A stretch of 64,000 nucleotides of DNA from Peronospora farinosa (taxonomy: Eukaryota > Oomycota > Peronosporomycetes > Peronosporales > Peronosporaceae): contig CANTFK010000766.1 in NCBI GenBank assembly GCA_947646735.1, positions 310,001 through 374,000 of the forward strand, written 5' to 3'. The notes below the pieces were generated by a model. That model searched no databases and was not told the origin of the DNA. It saw only the letters and a program-made list of their open reading frames with translations. The translations under genes were made by a program, and so were the position numbers. Shown piece by piece: positions 58,476 to 64,000 of the stretch (its first letter is position 1; the number at the start of each line of letters is the position of its first letter).

Positions 58476-59315
58476 ATGTCTATCGACATGTCATTCGTTG
58501 CATGTGTGGCTGTCATTTTATTGTTTCAATACCTCGTATCGGCTCGACACGATGACGTAGCCTTTAATAATGTGGCACGTCGAGAAGACTTGCATTTGCA
58601 ACGTAAAGTCCAGCATTTGGGCACGGGGGCGATGATTTACGTGGCTTTGAAGTTTATTGACCGATGGACAGGCGCTTCTGTGCTGCTGCTGTTTGCACTG
58701 TTGTTCTATGGATTGCACAAAGTGAGAGGCCGTAGCAACACTGTCAATGCTGCTTATATCAAGTGGTTTAGTAGTATCTTACGCCAGCATGAGGTCTCAA
58801 GATCAGCCTTACCGGGTGCCTACTACTTTTTACTTGGTTCGGGCTTTTCACTCGCAGTATTTTCACTACGAGCTGCACGACTTGCTATTCTTCATGTACG
58901 TTGATTGAGTGTGGGTGACGTTGTATTGATATCTCATGCTCTGTTGTGTGTCTTATTGCTGTCCTAGTTGTCAGTCGGAGATCCTGCTGCGGCGTTCTTT
59001 GGAACGTTGTATGGTCGGCACAAGCTAGTGACGTTGTTCGGGAAGCTTGGTGGTAACAAGTCTCTGGAAGGATCAGTTGGATGTTTCTGTGTTACAGCCA
59101 TATCTACGTTTGCGGCGTTGATGGTAGAGCAGGACTTCTATTTCGACATGACAGGTAAGGAGGACGTTGCAGCTGTAGCTGGCACGGTCTCACTGGCTGC
59201 AGGACTTGGTGCAGCAGTCGCGGAGCTGCTGGACCTTGGCGGATGGGACGATAATTTGACCCTTCCGCTGTTGTCAGGGATGTTCTTGCAGTCCACCGTT
59301 GGACATCTTCTCTAA
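58476..59315 (+). CDS. CTP-dependent lipid kinase family membrane protein (Dgk1/dolichol/phytol kinase-like)
   Basis: Two exons (58476..58895 and 58968..59315; 72-nt intron GTACGT...CCTAG, phase 0) give about 255 residues, or 274 if started at 58419. Several hydrophobic helices are visible (FVACVAVILLFQYLV, ASVLLLFALLFYGL, AYYFLLGSGFSLAVFSL, plus two or three in exon 2). The signature is LSVGDPAAAFFGTLYGRHKL with GGNKSLEGSVGCF, shared by CTP-using diacylglycerol, dolichol and phytol kinases and CDP-DAG synthase relatives. The early RKVQHLGTGAMIY resembles the RK-x-x-H-x-x-G start of that family. It probably sits in the ER membrane. The exact lipid substrate cannot be decided; the neighbour PGS1 gene converges on it and also acts in phospholipid metabolism. 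Confidence 0.8.
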
Positions 59316-59420
59316 ACAAGCATACCATCGTAGTATGCGTTCGTACCATGTAAATGACAACGGGTGCAATCTGAAGTCTATTCTATCAATGATTGCTGCA
59401 CTCTGTTGCCTACTTGAAGC

Positions 59421-60854
59421 TTAGAGGTACGCGGCGATGAGCTTAGATACAGGTCGGATCCAGTGGCCATCTTTCCAGCTGAAAAGGCCGTGCAGCATAC
59501 GCTCGTGCCGTCGCCATAGTTGCTCGGTCACTATTTCCGCTTTACAAGTAAGGGCATCGTACTCATCTTGCAGTCGGCGCTGGAGTTCTGGGCTACGTGT
59601 AAACAAGACCAAGTTTGACTCCAAGTCACAGCCATAGGATCGCTGGCCGAAGTTTGAGCTTCCCACAACTGTGACCTGAGGAAGACCTGTTATTCCCTTG
59701 TAGCCGTTGGTCAATGGTGGTCGCCACCACATACCCTTGCCATGAAAAGTCCAGCCTGGACGATTAAACTCTCGTAGCACCGTTGGATACTCGCGACCAC
59801 GAGTGCGTTCGAAAAAGTCTTGCTCGATCAACGAATAAGCCATAGGTAAAGCCCCCTTTACACCGTGAGCATTGTAAAATCCATTGGCGCGAGGAGCCGC
59901 AGAAATCACGTCCAATGTAGCGCTACAACGCTCTAGCAACTCTCTCAAAAACGGTGGAAAATTCAAGTACCCCGAGGCAATTTGTAACTTTGAACCACGT
60001 GGCAAGTTCTTGATGAACATACTCAGCACCCGCTCATCATGATCCATCGAGATAGGAGAAAATTGCAGCGTCGGGAACGCCCACGTGTTTGTCGATGCGT
60101 CATCCTTGTCTTCGTGCTTGTGCTTGTCTCGGTTCACGAGGTTTTCAAGCTTATGTCTCATTGCCACTTTTGCATCTTCCGAGTCATGTGCGAGCACTGG
60201 TGGGATCAACTTATAGTCGCTTTTAGATCCTGTCAACGATTCTAGTGTCACCTTGTACGAGAATCCCGCGATCAACTCCACAAACTGATGGTAAAATTGT
60301 GCAAGTCCTCCACAATCTGTCAACTGCACATACCGATCTTGTCTGTTGGTAAAATAGTCTGCACTTAAATTAGCACCACTAAGTACAAGTATCTCGTCCA
60401 CTAGATAAACTTTAGCATGGGAAACACCGAGCGTTTCATTAAATGGAGGGGGCAGCTTTGCCTTGAGCCCTGAAAGCTGCGGAACTCGAAACAAAAAGAG
60501 CTTTACATTCTCTGGAAAATCCATTAGCAATGGAGCCAACATCGTCACTGAATTGGCCGTACTTGTGCGTCGTTGACCTCGTGAATAGTCCAAAATTATC
60601 TGCACCTGAAGCTCCGGTCGTTCTCGTAGTCTCGTGGCCAGAGCTTCAACTAGAGCGCGTTCCAAAGGACCTGTACCCAAATATAATGAAGAAAGAGACA
60701 CTCGATGTTCAGCATGTTGAATATTATCCAGCAATTGCTGGTAAAAGTTTGTAGGTGTCGTCAACAGGACTACGTTGGAGCTACACAATGGAAATAGACG
60801 TGAATGGTGAGCTAATGATCGAAAAAGGTGCTCGTAAGTGGGAGATAAGGACAT
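59421..60854 (-). CDS. PGS1: phosphatidylglycerophosphate synthase, PLD type (PGS1)
   Basis: 477 residues, single exon, Met at 60854. It condenses CDP-diacylglycerol with glycerol 3-phosphate, the committed step toward phosphatidylglycerol and cardiolipin in mitochondria. Two phospholipase D-type half-sites are visible: GVSHAKVYLVDEILVLSGAN (H-x-K-x4-D with a GAN loop) at about residues 145-163, and FHGKGMWWRPPL with VTVVGSSNFGQRSYGCDLES near 385-425. The start LLTTPTNFYQQLLDNIQHAE followed by SLSSLYLGTGPLERALVEAL is characteristic of eukaryotic PGS1. The N-terminus is short and only weakly like a mitochondrial targeting signal. It converges with the lipid kinase gene, about 100 bp apart. Confidence 0.93.
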   Translation of the reverse strand: MSLSPTYEHLFRSLAHHSRLFPLCSSNVVLLTTPTNFYQQLLDNIQHAEHRVSLSSLYLGTGPLERALVEALATRLRERPELQVQIILDYSRGQRRTSTANSVTMLAPLLMDFPENVKLFLFRVPQLSGLKAKLPPPFNETLGVSHAKVYLVDEILVLSGANLSADYFTNRQDRYVQLTDCGGLAQFYHQFVELIAGFSYKVTLESLTGSKSDYKLIPPVLAHDSEDAKVAMRHKLENLVNRDKHKHEDKDDASTNTWAFPTLQFSPISMDHDERVLSMFIKNLPRGSKLQIASGYLNFPPFLRELLERCSATLDVISAAPRANGFYNAHGVKGALPMAYSLIEQDFFERTRGREYPTVLREFNRPGWTFHGKGMWWRPPLTNGYKGITGLPQVTVVGSSNFGQRSYGCDLESNLVLFTRSPELQRRLQDEYDALTCKAEIVTEQLWRRHERMLHGLFSWKDGHWIRPVSKLIAAYL

Positions 60855-61106
60855 GGAAGCACGGTCGTGGCAGCAGGCCTTTTAAAAATAATGAAATTAT
60901 CATACAGTAATATTATTATTGAGCATTTTTATTATAATACATACAATGAAATAATTTTGAGCAAATTAGGAAAGGACTCATAATTGTTTATTCAAACACT
61001 CACCAATGTGGCTATTTTATTATTGACCAATCATATACTCGTTTTTGATTCTATCGTTTAGAATACTTATATTACGTCTATACAGTACCGGTATTTTCCA
61101 CCTCAC
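60855..61106. promoter_or_regulatory. shared upstream region of PGS1 and the coiled-coil gene
   Basis: 252 bp, strongly AT-rich, between two divergent starts. Promoters of both genes are expected here; no motif is claimed. Confidence 0.45.
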
Positions 61107-63677
61107 TTGATACGTTATAATCACTATAAAGATTCCTGTATTCGTCGGCACTTTCTTCACCTCTTTCTCGTCGTCATGTTGCGCCTCATGGAGAACGTAC
61201 GCGTCTTTCAAAGCTCAGACGACATTACCATGCATACAACGTCCACTTACCATGAAAAAACTAAGCGAAAGAATGCACTACAGCGTACGAAATACATTAA
61301 TAAAGACACGGCAGTCGACGAGGACGAAGAGCGGAATCTGCAACATTTCTGCGTCTTACAGCAACAAGACGCCAATTCGAAGGATCACGGGCTATTGGCA
61401 GTTGATACACAGGATCATGAACTTATGGAGCTCATTTTTGTGCCTTCGGGCGAGATTCAAGCGAGAAATGACGGGATTAACAGCTTTAAACGGCCTCATT
61501 TCCAGCAGAAAAAGGTTCTTGAGAGTGGAAATCGATGCAGTTCAAGATTGAGAGATGGCAGGAAAGAGGATTTGAAGGAGAAGGATGATGAGGTGAAAGA
61601 GGAGAACGAGACAGGCAGGAGACAAGCAAGTTATGAGAAAAACGTCGAGCAATGGAAGAACAAGTGGATCGACAAGATGTCAAGACAATCACGACAAGAA
61701 GAGGGGGAGTGTCATCCAACTAAAGACATTGATTTGTCATTGTCTTGTTTGTCTGCAGATGACGATGATTTATTGAATGATGAGGATGATCAATTAGATG
61801 AGTCAAAGAGGTCGGACGAGAGTGAAAAACAGGAAAAGAATCAATTGGTATGGAATGAAGAACCAACAAGGCAGGCAATTAAACATGCAGATGAGCAGGT
61901 CTGGTTTCTGAAACATTCTGTAGCAAGAGATGGCGTGAAGAAGACCTTAACCCGCTCATTGACGATGGATCACCTAGGAAGAGAACAAGGTGATGGCACG
62001 TCGGGTCAAGCTACAGATAGAAACGATTCAGTACAACGTATGACAGGATTTTGTAGAAAGAAGGCATCGTCTAGTGGAGACATTTCGCGTGGAGCTAGAC
62101 AACGATCAGCACCTCTTCAGCATGTGGAGCAAGTTTTGCGGCTGAATCGATCAAATGATGTATCTACTTGTCGAAGTAAGCAGTCTCCGAAAATGGAGGT
62201 AGATCATTTGACCTCGGACGAACCGATCTCAAGTCCGAAGATTGTAATCAGTACAAAGAGAGAGAATAGCTTGATCGAGATCGAGTGCATGGAAAAAGAG
62301 CTGCAAAAGGAAAAGCGGCGAGTGCTGGAGAAGACGACCCGCTTGCTAGACGAACAGGACAAAAATCAGCAGCTCCGTGAAAGAGTTCGGGTCTTGGAGG
62401 CGCGGCTTGCTGCGCAAGACAGTGAGATAAACAGGAAAGCTCGGCGAGCAGCACGTGATCACGAGAAGCAAAGACGAAAATCAGAGAATGAGCAAAGTGA
62501 TCGAGTTAACGAATTGGAGGAGCAGGTTCGTTCTCAAGAAGATGACATTGCTCGCTTGGAGCACGACAAGATTCAGCTTACGACTGCGTTAGAGCAGCTG
62601 AAAAAGACGGAAAGTGAGCTGTCTAGCAGCCAACATTATGACACAGTAGAAGTTGCAGGGCTGAGAGCTAAGCTTGACGATATGAATCGTCGCCTCTACG
62701 AATATCTGGCAAATGTGGAGCGCTGGAAGAGTACTAGTATGGAAAAGATGCGTAATCATGACGACAAGAAGACCGCTTTGCCTGATCTTTTGGATATTCT
62801 GTGGTTGGATTTCCCACAATTTTCGGGGGTAGTGCCAAGACCATACAGTGAAGGACCAAGTCGTTCCTCTGAGCGTCAGCAGCAGTCCATAATCAATGTT
62901 GATGAACAAGCCGACGTTGTTGTCTTCCTAAAAAAGAGATTGCGTGAGCGCGAGGACAAGTTGCGACAGACCCACATTAAGTATATGGAGCTAAAGGAGA
63001 TGTGCGCCCGACAATGCGTTCGTGAGGCTGACCTACAAAACTTTATCAATGAACATCGTCTACGGGGCAACCTCATCATCCGCAAGAATAGCAGTTCCAA
63101 GTCTAAAGGGGCTGATAGTAACCAAGAGCAGATGGACCACCACGATGTAAGTCGACGCAATGCCACACTGACAATGACATCGAGCGGAAACAACAACATC
63201 CCAGCTTCATACAACGAAAGAGGTAGAGTGAAGAAGGATGTTGTGAACGAAGAATGCTCGGACAACCACGAAGCTAACGACGATGGTGAGGATGACGACG
63301 AGCTTGACAACCCGTTGCAAACTCCCAACGTGTTCGTCCAAGTTGGCCGCGACAGAGTGTGCGAGCATGCATCGACCACAAACTCAGCCGTACCTTCGAA
63401 GCGTACGATCGACCAGAGTCGAGAGAAACAAAGGATGCAACCGAAGCAGCTACAACAAGAAGAGCTAGTCGAACGCATTCAATGTAGACCGTCGCTGAGT
63501 CTAGCACAGCAGGACAAGCGAGTAGCTCAGGGAAAGAAATCGACACAGCAGCCAAAGCTTGGAACGTGTCCGTCTCGATGTGGCAGCCGTCCCTCCTTTA
63601 TGCGCAGGAAAGCATCAAGTACTGCAGCACAAGCTAAGAGATCACTGATCACGGGTATCAATCGTCCATGGATATAG
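61107..63677 (+). CDS. long coiled-coil protein, function unknown
   Basis: 856 codons without interruption. The first Met is weakly supported; Met at 61176 or 61188 (in LVVMLRLMENVRVFQSSDD) would also do. Residues 150-260 are highly charged (Lys/Glu/Asp). A long coiled coil spans about 380-560 (EIECMEKELQKEKRRVLEKT, LRERVRVLEARLAAQ, ELEEQVRSQEDDIARLEHDK), and a second shorter one occupies about 610-650 (VVFLKKRLREREDKLRQTHI). A segment between them (LPDLLDILWLDFPQFSG) looks folded. The Asp-rich and basic tail holds no catalytic motif. Such layouts occur in centrosomal, basal-body and cytoskeletal scaffold proteins, but that is only analogy. Confidence 0.7.
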   Translation: MIRYNHYKDSCIRRHFLHLFLVVMLRLMENVRVFQSSDDITMHTTSTYHEKTKRKNALQRTKYINKDTAVDEDEERNLQHFCVLQQQDANSKDHGLLAVDTQDHELMELIFVPSGEIQARNDGINSFKRPHFQQKKVLESGNRCSSRLRDGRKEDLKEKDDEVKEENETGRRQASYEKNVEQWKNKWIDKMSRQSRQEEGECHPTKDIDLSLSCLSADDDDLLNDEDDQLDESKRSDESEKQEKNQLVWNEEPTRQAIKHADEQVWFLKHSVARDGVKKTLTRSLTMDHLGREQGDGTSGQATDRNDSVQRMTGFCRKKASSSGDISRGARQRSAPLQHVEQVLRLNRSNDVSTCRSKQSPKMEVDHLTSDEPISSPKIVISTKRENSLIEIECMEKELQKEKRRVLEKTTRLLDEQDKNQQLRERVRVLEARLAAQDSEINRKARRAARDHEKQRRKSENEQSDRVNELEEQVRSQEDDIARLEHDKIQLTTALEQLKKTESELSSSQHYDTVEVAGLRAKLDDMNRRLYEYLANVERWKSTSMEKMRNHDDKKTALPDLLDILWLDFPQFSGVVPRPYSEGPSRSSERQQQSIINVDEQADVVVFLKKRLREREDKLRQTHIKYMELKEMCARQCVREADLQNFINEHRLRGNLIIRKNSSSKSKGADSNQEQMDHHDVSRRNATLTMTSSGNNNIPASYNERGRVKKDVVNEECSDNHEANDDGEDDDELDNPLQTPNVFVQVGRDRVCEHASTTNSAVPSKRTIDQSREKQRMQPKQLQQEELVERIQCRPSLSLAQQDKRVAQGKKSTQQPKLGTCPSRCGSRPSFMRRKASSTAAQAKRSLITGINRPWI

Positions 63678-64000
63678 AACCAATCCTTCTATTCAGCTTT
63701 GGACCATGATCACTCCAAAACTTCTTGAGCTCTGCACCAATCGTCATTGGAAAATTTCAGGACGTGACGAACACGCATAGACACCCCGTGGAGCTCTGAT
63801 CAGTCTTTGAATACGACGTACCAATCATCTCTTTGTATTCAAGCACCGAGTACGAGATGGGGGGGGGGGTCTCGTGGGTGTGTTTTAAGCTGACCATTTT
63901 GGTTCGTTACGATGACGTTTTACCACTTTTTGAATCTTCTTGTTGGACGCAAGAGCCTTTTCCAGCCCTTTGTAGTCTCTGCTTGTAGATTATTATGGTA
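63678..64000. other. right edge, no gene recognised
   Basis: Downstream flank of the coiled-coil gene. It contains a G11 run inside a short inverted repeat (63852-63875). No frame of note. Confidence 0.5.
63852..63875. repeat. G11 tract inside a perfect 6-bp inverted repeat
   Basis: ACGAGA, then T and eleven G, then TCTCGT. The arms are perfectly complementary, leaving the guanine run as the loop. Whether it acts as a transcription end, a structured RNA element, or is chance is unknown. Confidence 0.7.

Overview
The window is nuclear DNA of an oomycete, most likely of the Peronosporales (Phytophthora or a downy mildew). The evidence is two secreted proteins with canonical RLLR...EER effector leaders, oomycete Ty3/gypsy retrotransposons, short introns (about 65-95 nt, donors GTACGT/GTGCGT), dense housekeeping genes and LRR receptor kinases. 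I cannot name the species.

Layout. (1) 1-22060 is a nest of LTR retrotransposons. An old minus-strand Ty3/gypsy element (LTR-like ends at 423-1015 and 21479-22060, with PPT and PBS beside them) is broken by solo LTRs at 1164-2134, 2153-3249 and 6039-7096, and by a full plus-strand Ty3/gypsy element at 7145-17534. The younger element encodes gag, protease, RT, its usual RNase H, a second RNase H-like domain, integrase and a chromodomain, all broken by frameshifts and TGA stops. (2) 22579-30593 is a compact housekeeping block arranged mostly as divergent pairs: clathrin light chain / ribosomal protein eL29, Tan1-THUMPD1 / Ipi3-WDR18, then a SNARE, then S-adenosylhomocysteine hydrolase / Eco1 cohesion acetyltransferase. 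(3) 31004-42725 is a large inverted duplication. Each arm of about 4.7 kb carries a GH5 exo-beta-1,3-glucanase and an RXLR effector. The core between the arms (35.7-37.96 kb) holds two decayed genes, a phosphopantetheinyl transferase and V-ATPase subunit E. Just outside the right arm lie fragments of a second SAHH copy, so the duplication was once longer. (4) 43691-63677 holds a secreted glycoprotein of unknown function with one frameshift, an FHA-domain protein, two tandem LRR receptor-like kinases, an AGC kinase, a CTP-dependent lipid kinase family protein, phosphatidylglycerophosphate synthase and a long coiled-coil protein.

Taken together, the housekeeping genes cover ribosome assembly, tRNA modification, membrane traffic, methyl cycling, sister chromatid cohesion and phospholipid/cardiolipin synthesis. 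The duplicated effector plus glucanase unit is the accessory, host-interaction part. Several genes given here have introns that I placed by hand (clathrin light chain, eL29, FHA protein, both receptor kinases, lipid kinase, and less surely the SNARE). No tRNA, rRNA or CRISPR array was recognised. No database search was possible; family names rest on recognising motifs.
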